A stretch of 64,000 bases of DNA from Calonectria ilicicola (Eukaryota > Ascomycota > Sordariomycetes > Hypocreales > Nectriaceae), in contig CP085828.1 of NCBI GenBank assembly GCA_020809705.1, positions 5,146,001-5,210,000 on the forward strand, written 5' to 3'. The notes beneath the pieces were generated by a model that saw nothing but the letters and a program-made list of their open reading frames with translations, was not told where the DNA came from and did no database searches. The translations under genes were made by a program, and so were the position numbers. Numbering within the stretch: the first letter of the stretch is position 1; every line of letters starts with the position of its first letter. Shown piece by piece: positions 1-10,828 of this stretch.

Positions 1-29
1 TGGTGTTAAAAATGCTAGACACGTGGAAT

Positions 30-1715
30 TTATCGGTCCTCTTCATCCTCAGCCACCCAATATGCTTCAACTTCTGCAATGCAAGTTTGGGCTGGGATGG
101 TTACAGCAATAGGGAAGCCGCCGTAGTCAGGATCGTCGTTGGGCATGATGACAAACTCTCCACTCCTAGTCTCGTCTCCGTTTAGGATTCTTAGCGTCTG
201 TAACTTGCCCGCTTCATCAACCTCCTTCTCCTCTGCCCACAAGATGCCAGTAAAGGTGGCCTCCTTGCGTACGCTCTTGAACCTGACATGGAAGCCACGT
301 CCAACAAGAAGGAACTTGGCGTTGCCCAGATGAATGACCATTCCGCCTCCAGGGCCTGCCTTGCCAAAGACAAATGCCCTCTCGACAATAACCTCGATAT
401 CTCCAAACACTCGCGTCCATTGCTCCGGGAATCGCTCGCTGGGCTCCTCGTCAAAGAAGAATCCCATGCGGTCCTGGGGAGCAGCAGCTAAAAGATAATT
501 CTTAGTCTGTTCAAGCAGCTTAAATTCGCGACCGACTATTTCCGGGCCGGTGTCGATGCCAAATGGAGCGGCGCCAAGAGCTCCGTAAGTGGCATATGAA
601 AGCCACACTCTTCGTGCGCCATTCTCGTCCCGTCTTTGCTCGGGAATAAACAAGGCGTTTTGCTGCTCGGTGTAGTTGCGGCAAACCATCTCATAGTTGT
701 GAAAGTAAAGATCGGGAGCCAGAAGATCGAGGGCCGGCGTGTTGTGTCTCCAGATATCTAAAACATGAGGGCATGGGCCACCTGAAGGATACACTCCAGG
801 ATCTGCGCCACCGCCTACCACAACGGGCACTCCTCTTAGGTCGAGCTGAGAAGGATCATCAAAGTTGAGCCATGTGTTGGTGTATAGAGGGATCTGGTAT
901 TCTTTCTTGCCAGCGGCTGCTACTCGTCCAACATAGGATGAGATGTGATATGCCATGAAGGCTTCGTTGGCGGGGTGGCCTGCTCCAAAGATTGAGTCCC
1001 AGGAATGCGAGCCGGATGTGGGAACATTTGAGAATCGCTCCTTGAATCTAGGATGAAGATCGACTTTTCCAAGGTGGGCCAGGAGACTCTCTGGCACGGG
1101 TTCATTGAACACTTTCTCAGCCCGACGAGAGCGGTCGCGAGAGTCTCCTAAAAGACCAGTCTCATTCTCAACTTGGACCATCACGACGGTATTATGCTCT
1201 GAGTCGACTTCTGCCAAGTGGCGCATCAAGGCAGCAAAAGCACGGCTGTCAGCTTCGCAAGCCTCATTGCTCAGAGGTGTGACCATTTCAACAGTGCGCT
1301 TCACGCCTCCAGCCTCGAGAACCTGCACGCGGGGAAACCTCTTGACATCCCGCTTCACCCAACCTGGGGCATAAGTAGAGATGCCGTTCTTGTAAGTGCC
1401 AAACCACAGGAGCACGAGGTGCATGTCATGCTCGCGGGCGCCAGCCAACACCAGATCAAGTTCGCTAAAGTCAAATTTACCCTCCTCTGGCTCAATGGTT
1501 TCCCATGAGACAGATCCGAGGAGGGTGTTGATGGAGTTGGCCTTCATCGCAGGCCATACTTCCTTCATGAATTTGGCAGAGCTGAGTGATGAATTATGCA
1601 GCTCGCCAGGCAGCATTAGGAATGGCTTGCCTTTGACGATAAGTTGAATGGATCCATTTTCTTGTCGACGAATATGGGGCAAGGCGCTTTGAACTGGGAT
1701 CTCCACTGCAGTCAT
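30..1715 (-). CDS. GH35/DUF5597-type beta-galactosidase
   Basis: Single-exon gene of 561 residues, ATG at 1715. The protein is a (beta/alpha)8-barrel glycosidase of the GH35 kind with the DUF5597 C-terminal region. Near residue 75 it reads ETIEPEEGKFDF, the typical start of the barrel, followed by LVLLWFGTYKNG. The likely acid/base glutamate lies in VQVENETG (about residue 180) and the likely nucleophile in FIPEQRRD (about residue 360). No signal peptide is visible, so it may act inside the cell on imported oligosaccharides. It lies downstream of, and in the same direction as, a Zn2Cys6 regulator (stop 2069). Family membership is well supported; the exact substrate (a beta-galactoside is typical) is inference. 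Confidence 0.9.
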   Translation of the reverse strand: MTAVEIPVQSALPHIRRQENGSIQLIVKGKPFLMLPGELHNSSLSSAKFMKEVWPAMKANSINTLLGSVSWETIEPEEGKFDFSELDLVLAGAREHDMHLVLLWFGTYKNGISTYAPGWVKRDVKRFPRVQVLEAGGVKRTVEMVTPLSNEACEADSRAFAALMRHLAEVDSEHNTVVMVQVENETGLLGDSRDRSRRAEKVFNEPVPESLLAHLGKVDLHPRFKERFSNVPTSGSHSWDSIFGAGHPANEAFMAYHISSYVGRVAAAGKKEYQIPLYTNTWLNFDDPSQLDLRGVPVVVGGGADPGVYPSGGPCPHVLDIWRHNTPALDLLAPDLYFHNYEMVCRNYTEQQNALFIPEQRRDENGARRVWLSYATYGALGAAPFGIDTGPEIVGREFKLLEQTKNYLLAAAPQDRMGFFFDEEPSERFPEQWTRVFGDIEVIVERAFVFGKAGPGGGMVIHLGNAKFLLVGRGFHVRFKSVRKEATFTGILWAEEKEVDEAGKLQTLRILNGDETRSGEFVIMPNDDPDYGGFPIAVTIPAQTCIAEVEAYWVAEDEEDR

Positions 1716-2068
1716 CTTGGCGGTGGTGGGAATGAAAGACTAGTGAACAAGAAGGCAGCTTGAAGAATGAATGCTCACTGGGAGACAATGGGTCAATAAA
1801 ATACCACACGGTCGGAATTGGAAAGCGAGATTGTTGAAAGTGAGTATGGAAATCGTCGTAAGGATCAACATGGTCCGCGTTCTCGCAGATACGCGATAAC
1901 GTGATTATTGGCAGACTGACCGGTACGTGACCTGCAATGATACCGCATGGGACGTGAGTTACTGCGAGTAAGTGGATAACTCCCCGCAGCAGAGTTGGAG
2001 TTGGTGGAGTCGAAGTTTCTCCATGGAGAAATGTCGCAGTTTTTCGAGTCGAAGCCCACCAGGCGCAG

Positions 2069-3825
2069 CTAGCCCACATTACTGAACCCCTGCCAACAAT
2101 CAAGATCATCGAGCTTCCTCAGCACGCGCTCCAGTTTGCATCTGGGACTATCACCGTCTGCCTGGCCAGTCCCTTGCCCGCTCTCCACCTGTTCGAGGTA
2201 CGCAGCTCCAATGTCCCGGATTTTGGGGACTACGCTACTGCCATTGGCGTTAAAGACGGCTTGGGGTAGATGGTCTAATATCTCCAGTAGGTCGTCTACA
2301 ATCTTTTGATGTTCCGGGGCGCTGGTTTTTGTGGGGTCTAGCTTCTGAAGCAGATTGGAGCGGATGTGCAAGCTGGTGATGAAGATATTTGCAATCTGAA
2401 CCTCGTGGCCTTGTGTGACGTTTGCAGGGCGGGAAAGGCCTCCACGCCAGCGGAGCTCGGGAGGGAGAGCATCAATCACATTTTGGACCTTTGTAAGGTA
2501 TTGATTGAGGCATAATCTGGGATCTTGAGGTGGCGGTGCGGTCAACAACTCGTGCCATATTTTGAACAGGTCGCTTAGACAGTTGAGCCCGGGGACATAA
2601 CTTATCGTATCGCCATACCACGCGATGTCATCCGATCTTGATGCATCATCGGGATCCAATTGATCATCCGTCAAGTTCAATGGTCGAGGGATTGAGTCGG
2701 CCAACTCCTGGGATACCATACTGACGGAGAGAAGACCCAGCATACTGGCGCTACTGTAGCAAGGATATCAGTCATGTGCCAGCTATGATGTGACAGACAG
2801 ATGGAAGAGTACCCACCAAGACCCTGCAAACAGAAGCCAATATAATCGTTTAAGCAATTGCTTTTCTACATTGTCGAGGTCGTGTAAGCGATAATACATC
2901 AAAAATCGCACACCAGCCGTCGACTCGGCCAAAGCATGATAACACTGAACGTTGCTGTGTCCTGCTTCTGACACAGCTCCAACAGCAGTTCCAAGGTTGT
3001 ACATGGCAATGCACCAGTCTAGAGAGTAGCCAGGCTGAGTGAGGCCACACGTGATGAGGTTGTTTTGGTTTATAAAATCCAGTGCACGGGTGACGGTTAC
3101 CGCCCCGTAGTCTTCACGCGGCAAGGTTGCAGCCACCGCGGCGCACACCGAGACAACTAGGCCGCAAAAGGTCCGATTGACATCAGCCTCTCCGTCGCGT
3201 AGGCGCCTGAGGAAACGCCTGCGGAACAGGATGGGGGCAACGGGGTGGACCTGGTCGAACCAATCGCTAAGCATGCGGGATACGATTGTATCCGGGGCAA
3301 ACGCGGCCATCCAAGGGCCTGACTTGCTGGGATATGGCTCATGTGGTGTGGCGGAAGAGCCAGAGAAGGCTGGGCTAGCGTGTGATTGTGGAGATGGTCC
3401 ACTTGGACTCAGTGACATGAGTTGAACGCCAGGTTGGTTTGGTGATTCGACACTTGGGGTTCCTTGGGCGTGTCTGACATTGAAGCCGTATGTTAGAACA
3501 AGACAGTTGGAGAAGACTGGGGCCAAACCTATTTGGGGGACCACGTTTTCTCCTAGGCATTTGCCGCGTGCAATTGATGTCGAGGAAGATGCAGCCCTGA
3601 CATTGTTCTTTCTCGTTGTCATAGATACACTGCTCGAGATACTTAATTAGCACCTCATGGTGGAGAACCTGGGGAAGCCGACATGGTTCGCCGTACTCTG
3701 ACTTTCCGAGACCGGCAGCCATCACACGCATTCTGGTGCCGCGGCTTGGCCCTTGGGATTATTCTCCGACCGGCAGAGCTTGGGTCGGCATCGGGGGGTT
3801 GGTTCTCGAGAGCTGGGCTCGGCAT
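2069..3825 (-). CDS. Zn2Cys6 fungal-specific transcription factor
   Basis: Four exons join to 523 residues: 3697-3825, 3529-3629, 2817-3473 and 2069-2753. The first intron (3630-3696) splits the zinc cluster; splicing gives ACDGCRSRKVRC followed by CQGC and NC, the six cysteines of a binuclear cluster, then the basic run PRRKRGPPNR. The middle of the protein carries the fungal-specific regulatory domain (HPVAPILFRRRFL, later the DLDNVEKQLLKRLYWLLF stretch). It is divergent from the sugar transporter starting at 4385 and precedes the GH35 gene, so control of both is plausible but not shown. I start at the ATG at 3825; an upstream exon cannot be excluded. Confidence 0.88.
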
Positions 3826-4384
3826 CGAAGCTGATAGGACCAAGCAAGGCGGTGCGGCGCAGATGCAACTCCTCCGAGGAGAAACATCGGGGGAGAACTC
3901 GTCTCATATGAATTGTCTCTCTTCGCAGAAACGTCGGAGTTACTCAGCCGAGCTATTGCAACACCCCGCAAAAGGGTCCACTCTCGTTGCGCTCCAATGG
4001 TGACTGGGCGAGCCATAATCCCCAGGATCCATCAACACTAAAGAGGTTAGATTCTGAGACTAAGGTCTAGTGCTACCGGGGAACACCGCTCTTAGGGCAC
4101 CACTGTCTCCCGATCATTGAGTTGACATTACCCCACGGGGCATGCGCGGTCAATCCACGCTAGACAGTATGGAACGCCCATCGGTTAATGACCTTGTTTG
4201 CCAAGGGTCGCCTGATGGCGGTTTGCCAACGCCTTATGGCTTCAGCGGAGCGAAGCCGAGGTATATAAAGTTCAACATGGTTTCTCCAAAAGTTATACAA
4301 GGGCCAATCCCCAAATCATCGTGATCGGATTCCAAAAAAACACAACTTCAGTCCCAATCGGAATCCATCAAGGATTACCTCAAC
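3826..4384. promoter_or_regulatory. Divergent promoter region between regulator and sugar transporter
   Basis: This 559-bp gap separates two diverging genes and no convincing coding exon is seen in it. A TATA-like element, GTATATAAAG at 4261-4270, lies about 115 bp before the transporter ATG. Several CGG/CCG triplets are present on the regulator side, but no clear palindrome. Confidence 0.5.
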
Positions 4385-6228
4385 ATGTCTCCGAAACGAG
4401 CATCCGAAGATGCTACAGAGCATATCGATACTCTGCGAGTCCATCAGATGCCGCAAGGTTCTCCACTCCCGTTTTGGAAACAAACAGAACTTCGCAAGCT
4501 CTACTTCATGATGCCTTTCTTGTTTTTGGGATCAACAACACTGTAAGTAGATATAATAGACCACAATTGAGCACATATTGATCTAAAAACGACAGCGGGT
4601 ATGACGGAAGTCTCCTTAACGGATTACAAACGATGGATAGTTGGCAAAAATGTATGGTCCTTGAAGTCGTTTTACTTCTTCGCTGACTTTCCCAGTTTTC
4701 GACAGCCCAACTGGCAGCCGACTTGGACTATATGGAGCCTTTCCCGGTTTCGGAGGACTTTTTGTGCTTCTTTTTGCCCCGTACATCGCGGATGGACTCG
4801 GCAGGAAAAAGGGGACCGCGATTGGATGCGTCTTTGTGATTGCAGGTGCTCTGATGCAATGCTTCCCACACAAGACCAATTCGGCCAGCAGAGACGCCCT
4901 ATACCTAGCCGGTCGCTTCGTAATGGGGTTTGGTAGCAATATTTCGAACGGTACTTGTCCACTCTTGATCACTGAGGTTGCCCATCCTCGACACCGAGGC
5001 AAGGTGACAACCATCTATAACACGGTTTGGTATGTGGGAAGCATTGTTGCCGCCTGGGTATGCTTCGGAACATTGAGAAACCTGTCAGGAAACCTTCAGT
5101 GGGTCCTTCCAACCGGCCTTCAGTGTCTCATGCCAGGTATCCAGCTTTTCGCCATTTGGATGGTTCCCGAGAGCCCCCGATGGTTGATCAGCAAGGGACG
5201 AGAAGAAGAGGCCCGCCAGATTCTAGTCAAGTACCATGGAAATGGAGATGAAGATGATGATTTCGTCAAGTGGGAGTTTGCTGAGATTACAAACACACTG
5301 CGCCTCGAGCGTGAGACGTCCTCCAGCAACGGTTGGGCAGAGTTGGTGCGAACTAAGGGTAACCGCAAGCGATGCGCCTTGATCATCGCAACAGCCATCT
5401 TCTCACAGTGCAGTGGAAATGGTCTTGTATCCTACTATGTGAGTCTTTTCTTACGAATCACCAATTGATCACTCATTAACAGACATGATTAGCTTGCGGC
5501 CATTCTTGACACCATCGGAATTACCGAGTAAGTCAATCAACTGGGAAAGTAGACATAGAACTAATACATGTTATTATAGGTCCGAGACCCAAGCTTACAT
5601 CAACGGCGGCCTTACTATTTGGTGTTGGCTCGTTTCCCTCTTTGCCGCCTTCTTTGTTGACCGAATCGGACGCCGTGTCTTATTCCTATTTGCCGGGGTT
5701 GGCATGCTCATTTCCTTCTCTATTTGGACAGCTTGCAGTGCTGTATACGCTAAAACAGAGTCCTCGGCCTCCGGTATTGCTGTTGTCGCCATGATCTTCC
5801 TCTTTTACGGAACTGCGGGCGCTGCATGGCCCGGTCTGACAGTCTCCTATACCGTGGAGATTTTGCCATTCAATATTCGTGCCAAGGGTTTAACACTCTG
5901 CTTTTGCTTTACGGCTTTGAGTGGTGTTTTTAACCAATATGTGAACCCAGTGGGCATTGAAAACCTGAAATGGCGATTCTATTTTGTCTACATTGTAGTG
6001 TAAGTTGAACTGAATCCATTGTTAACTGATTCCTCAGCTGACCAAGATTTTCTGTATAGATTGGTTCTAGAATGTTTAATTATTTACTTTTTCTTTGTGG
6101 AAACAAAGGGCCCAACTCTGGAGGAAATTGCTGTTCTATTTGATGGAGAAGATTCTGCTGCCGGTATTGCTCAGGCTCAAGCTCAAGAAAAAGCTGCTGT
6201 TTTGACCAAGGAGGTAGAACATGCCTAA
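4385..6228 (+). CDS. MFS sugar transporter (hexose/lactose permease type)
   Basis: Six exons (4385-4542, 4596-4651, 4696-5438, 5493-5527, 5580-5999, 6060-6228) give 526 residues. Sugar-porter signatures are clear: GYDGSLLNGLQ in the first membrane segment, GSRLGLYGAFPGFGG in the second, DGLGRKKG in the first cytoplasmic loop, PESPRWLISKGR before the central loop, DRIGRR in the second half, and VETKGPTLEEI at the end of the last segment. It is a plasma-membrane proton-coupled sugar importer by family. Its divergence from a Zn2Cys6 gene and closeness to a beta-galactosidase suggest uptake of a galactoside or a similar sugar. Substrate is not determined. Confidence 0.9.
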
Positions 6229-6272
6229 ATGCAGCTGCAAGGCTTCTATTGGGAGCCCAAATCCAAAGAAAT

Positions 6273-7352
6273 TTATAATTTTGCCTTTACATCTTGTTGT
6301 TCGCTGGACTTGACAATGCTACTGAAACGTGTTATGTCTTCTGGGTTTGTGGCAAAGCTTGTCACAAAACGGCAAAGTTGCTCATCATCAGCAACCTCGT
6401 GGCTGGGAAATGGCGCCCAACCTGCAAAGAAGCCCGCGCCCTCTGCCTGGAGTTGGGCAATGGTATTTTTCTTTATTATCACGAATATTTCGTTTGCTTG
6501 TGGTTGGCTTATTAAACGCATTGACTTGGAACGATTGAACTCGTCGGCCAGCTCAGTTGCCATGGCGTTGGCGTGTCTCGCAATATCGAGCCACAGCCCA
6601 TTAGTAAGGTATGCCTCCAATTGAGCCGACACAAATCGCGCCTTGGAGAACAGTTGCGCAGAGCGCTTCTGGAGGAATTTAAAATCCTGGGCCTTGGATG
6701 GGTTGAAAAAGATCATGGCCTCAGCGCACCAGCAGCCGTTCTTGGTTGCGCCAAACGAGAGAATATCGACTCCCCTCTTCCAAGTCATTTCCGCAGGGCT
6801 GCAGCCAAGAGAGACGAGACCATTAGCAAATCGGGCACCATCCATATGGATTGGTACTTGGTGCTCTTTTGCGATTGCAGCGATTTCATCAAGTTCTTCA
6901 AGGGTGTAAAGAGTTCCCCGCTCAGTTGGCTGCGTCACTGAAATAGCGCTTAAGCGACCTCCATGGAAGCCAAGGCCTGAGATACGTTTTGCTTGACGGC
7001 GCAGCTCAGCAAGATCCATTTTCCCATCGGGTCCATCCACTGGTGTGATTCGCAATTGGCCTGTCAAGTATTCAGGCGCACCGCATTCATCAACCGCGCA
7101 ATGCGCTTCGCGGTGAGCCAGCACTATACCGCCAGGCTTTGCTGTTGTTGTAAGAGCCAGCGAATTAGAGGCGGTTCCGGTGGCGACGTAAAACACAGCA
7201 ACCTCATGCTCGAAAATCTCGCTCAATTGCTTTTCAACAGATCGGTCTAGGTCCGATGACCCATACGGAGTCGCAAAGCCAGCAGCATGTTTGGCCAGGT
7301 TCGCCGCAACGGCGGGATGCGCACCGGCAAAGTTGTCAGAGCCGAAAATCAT
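6273..7352 (-). CDS. L-threonine/L-allo-threonine aldolase-like PLP enzyme
   Basis: Single-exon gene of 359 residues with ATG at 7352. It belongs to the beta-eliminating lyase/threonine aldolase family of fold-type I PLP enzymes, which cleave beta-hydroxy amino acids to glycine and an aldehyde. Visible marks are SDNFAGAHP at the start, PYGSSDLDRSVEKQL, HMDGARFANG (the aspartate pairs with the PLP ring nitrogen), and FGATKNGCWC, whose lysine is the likely Schiff-base residue. Family members start in the same way, so the protein looks full length. It is divergent from the ureohydrolase starting at 7952. Bacterial-like sequence and lack of introns are notable but do not prove transfer. Confidence 0.88.
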   Translation of the reverse strand: MIFGSDNFAGAHPAVAANLAKHAAGFATPYGSSDLDRSVEKQLSEIFEHEVAVFYVATGTASNSLALTTTAKPGGIVLAHREAHCAVDECGAPEYLTGQLRITPVDGPDGKMDLAELRRQAKRISGLGFHGGRLSAISVTQPTERGTLYTLEELDEIAAIAKEHQVPIHMDGARFANGLVSLGCSPAEMTWKRGVDILSFGATKNGCWCAEAMIFFNPSKAQDFKFLQKRSAQLFSKARFVSAQLEAYLTNGLWLDIARHANAMATELADEFNRSKSMRLISQPQANEIFVIIKKNTIAQLQAEGAGFFAGWAPFPSHEVADDEQLCRFVTSFATNPEDITRFSSIVKSSEQQDVKAKL

Positions 7353-7951
7353 GATGAGGCAAAGTTAAAGCGGCCAATCAAGTGGTATTATTTCTGAGAA
7401 ATGATCGGGAAATTTGAGCCGACTGTGGCGCAAATGTCAGGCACAACGAAGGCGGGAAAGCAGTTGCGAGGCTGGCACTCTCGTCCTATTTGAGTGATAA
7501 GCTTGCATAGAGGCTTGCAGAAAACCCTCACCGACACGTGAAGGCTCGTAAACTGTAATTAATTCAGTGGCAGGGCGCACGTGGCATTCCTGGGGTGGTC
7601 TAATTTCCAAGTGGAGCGCGGCAAGTGACTCCGAGAACCATTCAAAAGGCTTTCAGCGTTGCACACCAATGCATAGATAATCTACATGATGATACCCAAA
7701 GATAAGACACACAACTTTTAGAGGCTCGATAACTCGGAGTTTCTTCCTTCGTTATTCGGTATGTTTGTTCGGCATCAATGGCCGACAAAGCGGAGATGGG
7801 CTGAACCGGCTATTGGCGGAGTTGTCACGAGTATAAATCGTTGCATTGTTGCCAGCATAAAGCCTCAGTTTTGTGGAACATTTAGATCAATAAGCGGATA
7901 ATTTCTTCATATATCCTATTTATTACCATTTTTATTCTGTGAAACTCAATA
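7353..7951. promoter_or_regulatory. Divergent promoter region, aldolase-like and ureohydrolase genes
   Basis: About 600 bp between two diverging starts with no coding signal. A TATA-like TATAAAT at 7832-7838 sits about 115 bp before the ureohydrolase ATG. The end nearest that gene is AT-rich, as expected for a 5' leader. No other structure was recognised. Confidence 0.45.
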
Positions 7952-9291
7952 ATGAAGTCACTCTTGTTATATATTCTTCCACTCTTACAAGTGCTAGCCC
8001 CTGTCAACGCATGTGGGGACCACCCTGGTGTGAGGGAATGGAGTCAAGACGAAATCGATGAATTGGAGAGAAAGTGGGGGATTGATGTAAGTCATCGTGA
8101 ATATCCGCCCATGATAAACTGCAAAGCCTATGAAGAGTGCCCGTTTGCTTGTTTTGGAAGAAGCCGAGCGTTGCAATATGCAAGATGCCGTCACAATGCT
8201 GACTTGAGACTCATTAGTGGGGGTTTAGCGGCATCTCAACTTTTGCACATCTGAAGCATGTCAAATGTCTGACGACTCCAAAGGAGCTATATGATATCGC
8301 CATCATTGGTGCACCGTTCGATACGGCCGTATCTTACAGGCCTGGAGCTCGCTTTGGGCCCCGCGCAATTCGAGCCGCCTCCGCCCGGCAAATGAGTGGT
8401 CATCGGGGATTCAACCAACGAGCAGGAATTAATCCATTTACTTCTTGGGCCAAAATCCTAGACTGTGGTGATATCCCAATCACGCCCATGGACAATGCGT
8501 TGGCCCTCGAGCAAATGACTACTGCTTTCACTGAGCTCAACCAGCGTGATGGTGACTCGGCCCTGAGTGCAAGGCCAAAGCTGATTACGCTTGGTGGCGA
8601 CCATAGTCTAGCTCTGCCCGCACTGCGAGCTCTCAAGGAAACATACGGTGCACCGCTTCGTGTGCTCCATTTTGATGCCCATCTCGATACATGGCATCCG
8701 GCTGCCTATCCTTCAGCTTGGAAGAGCACCCAAGCTCATTTTAATCATGGAAGCATGTTTTGGATGGCTGGCAATGAGGGCCTGATTGCCAATGCATCAT
8801 CGAGCCCCTCTATGCATGCAGGAATTCGCACGCGACTAGCAGGGATCGAAGGAACGAGTCCTGATAACATTGCTGACGATGCCCAAAATTGGATTCGCAT
8901 TCATGCAGATGACATGGATGACTTTGGGGCCAATGCCATAGCAAAACAAATTATGGATACACTGGGCACCGAGGATCCTGTGTACTTGAGCGTGGATATT
9001 GATGTGCTCGACCCCGCATTTGCTCCTGGAACCGGCACACCTGAGCCAGGTGGTTGGACATCGCGAGAGTTGATTCGAGTTCTAAGAAACATTGAAGGGC
9101 TCAATGTTGTAGGTGCAGATATTGTTGAGGTGGCACCAAGTTATGACGGGAGAGGTGAAGAGACGGCCCTGGCAGCTGCTCAGGTTGTATATGAGATTAT
9201 CACAAGCATGGTGAAGAGAGGCCTATCTGGAATGGGCAAGGAAGGTGAATCTGGAAACGAGGACCAGAAAGAGTCCAAGGATGAGCTATAA
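7952..9291 (+). CDS. Agmatinase/guanidino-acid ureohydrolase with signal peptide
   Basis: Two exons (7952-8086, 8218-9291) joined across a GTAAGT...ATTAG intron give 402 residues. The ureohydrolase fold is clear from metal-binding motifs GGDHS, DAHLDTW and SVDIDVLDPAFAPGTGTPEP, which hold the two manganese ions; the substrate is a guanidino compound split to urea plus an amine. The N-terminus, MKSLLLYILPLLQVLAPVNAC, is a good secretion signal with cleavage near residue 20, and the linker WGIDWGFSGISTFAHL follows. Fungal agmatinase-like proteins often carry such a leader, which would place the enzyme outside the cell or in the secretory route. Agmatine, 4-guanidinobutyrate or another guanidine could be the substrate; the sequence does not decide. 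Confidence 0.88.
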
Positions 9292-9676
9292 GCAGGTACC
9301 AGATATAGGCAATAGGCCCAGTCCACTCAGATGGACATAAAATAAGACTCACTGATTTAGGTACGAGTATTTTATGCCGCGAATGGAAGCCAGAAGAGAT
9401 ACTCGAAGAATAGATATGCTATGAAGTTGACTAAGAAAAAATAAATAAACAATCGGGAATTTATATGCATTTTTATAAATAATCTTATTTAATTATTTCC
9501 CTTATTTATTTCCCAGGGTCCGGCGGGAGACTGCCCGTCATTTATCCTAATTCTGTAGTGCCTGTGCAAGACATGTTGAGAAATACAGTGATTAGGCACA
9601 ACTAGGCGGCCAAGTCAATCCGGGACTCTGTTGAAGTTGGAAGATTGGATTTCGCACAAGTACTAATATTTATCTT
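9292..9676. other. Convergent intergenic region
   Basis: This 385-bp AT-rich gap lies between the converging ends of the ureohydrolase and cupin genes. It presumably holds both 3' ends (an AATAAATAAACAA-like stretch lies near 9440). Nothing else was recognised. Confidence 0.4.
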
Positions 9677-10376
9677 TCAAAGCTTTGCTAGAATACTGGG
9701 CTGCCATAGTTGAGTCAAGGGACCTCCTGCGCCATACACTGGATCAGCCTCTGGCATTTCCACGCTCTTGATAGTCTCAAGAAATTCCAAGGCGGGCTTC
9801 TTGCCCATTTCGTTACGCCATTTAGGGCCCCGCTACTGATAGTTAGACTTCTCCATAGCTGGAGGCTTTTGCGACAGAATTTTGCTTACGATAGGATATA
9901 CTCCGATATAGCGATAATTAGGTGAGCTTTCGAGGCATGAATGCGCAGTCCCAGCAGGCAGCACAATAACATCACCCTCTTGTACATTAACCTCTAAGCC
10001 TTTGCCATCTTGAATTTTACCCAAAAGAAGTTTGGAATGACCTTGGAAAATCCCTAGAAAATGAAGACACCTGTTAGAGCGTCGATGAAGAAGAAAATAG
10101 AGCCAATGACTTGCCATAGCATTCATGAGAGTTTGGGTGGAAATGTCTAATGTCAATGTGACCCCAAGTTCCCTTACGATATCAGCACACTGGAATCACT
10201 GGGGGCCACCACGAAGCTCTTACTCGTTTTTCCCATCTATTCCGAGTCAAAAACTCTGTTGTCGTATCCTCATTTCGCGGCTCAGGCAAAACATTTCGAT
10301 AGTGCAGAATCGGCAGTGCATTATTTGGTGCGTCTCTTGTCGAAGGCGCGAAATAGCACTGTACGTTGGTACTCAT
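9677..10376 (-). CDS. Small cupin-domain protein (YjlB-like)
   Basis: Four exons (10224-10376, 10115-10172, 9890-10053, 9677-9832) join to 176 residues. Across the second junction the cupin metal site appears: IRHFHPNSHECYG supplies two histidines and a glutamate, and LPAGTAHSC supplies the third histidine about 40 residues on. The end, DPVYGAGGPLTQLW, matches the tail of YjlB-like cupins. The second intron (10054-10114) starts with GC (G|GCAAGT) instead of GT. Members of this family bind a divalent metal, but a reaction is rarely known; a small-molecule isomerase or dioxygenase role would be a guess. It ends facing the ureohydrolase gene. Confidence 0.82.
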
Positions 10377-10828
10377 TTTAGCTGCTGTAAAGGTTTAGGC
10401 ACCTCAAAGCTCGGATCAGGTCAAGGGCCATCATTGTCAGTTCGTGGGGTATCCTGCTATTAGTCTGGTGATCCGGATAAGCTGAAGCGGGGTTGGTTCC
10501 GTGACCGGACCGCTTCCGGGTTGGCGCACCTACTCCGCCTTGATCCGTGTCCTTCGCGTGTCAAGCCGGGGCGCATGTTCCGTCCTGTCATTGCTCCACA
10601 AACATGATAAGTCGCGCCAAACGTAAAGGGCATAGGCTGGGTCCCGGAATTCTAGAGTTCACGATAAGAGATGGTCGGCACTAGAACAAGTACTGGTGTC
10701 GTGTGCGTGTCATGTAACACGGTATATATAGCGTTAGAAAGGTCGCACATACTACCAAATTTTAAAATATCAAACACCCCTTCTCCACACTTGTAGCCAT
10801 TCCAATCACTGCGACATAGCCTTTCATC
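10377..10828. promoter_or_regulatory. Divergent promoter region, cupin and second MFS genes
   Basis: About 450 bp between diverging starts. A TATATATA element at 10723-10730 lies about 100 bp before the transporter ATG. The central part is GC-richer, with several CCGG and CCGCTTCCGGG-like words near 10500, where zinc-cluster proteins could bind. Confidence 0.45.
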
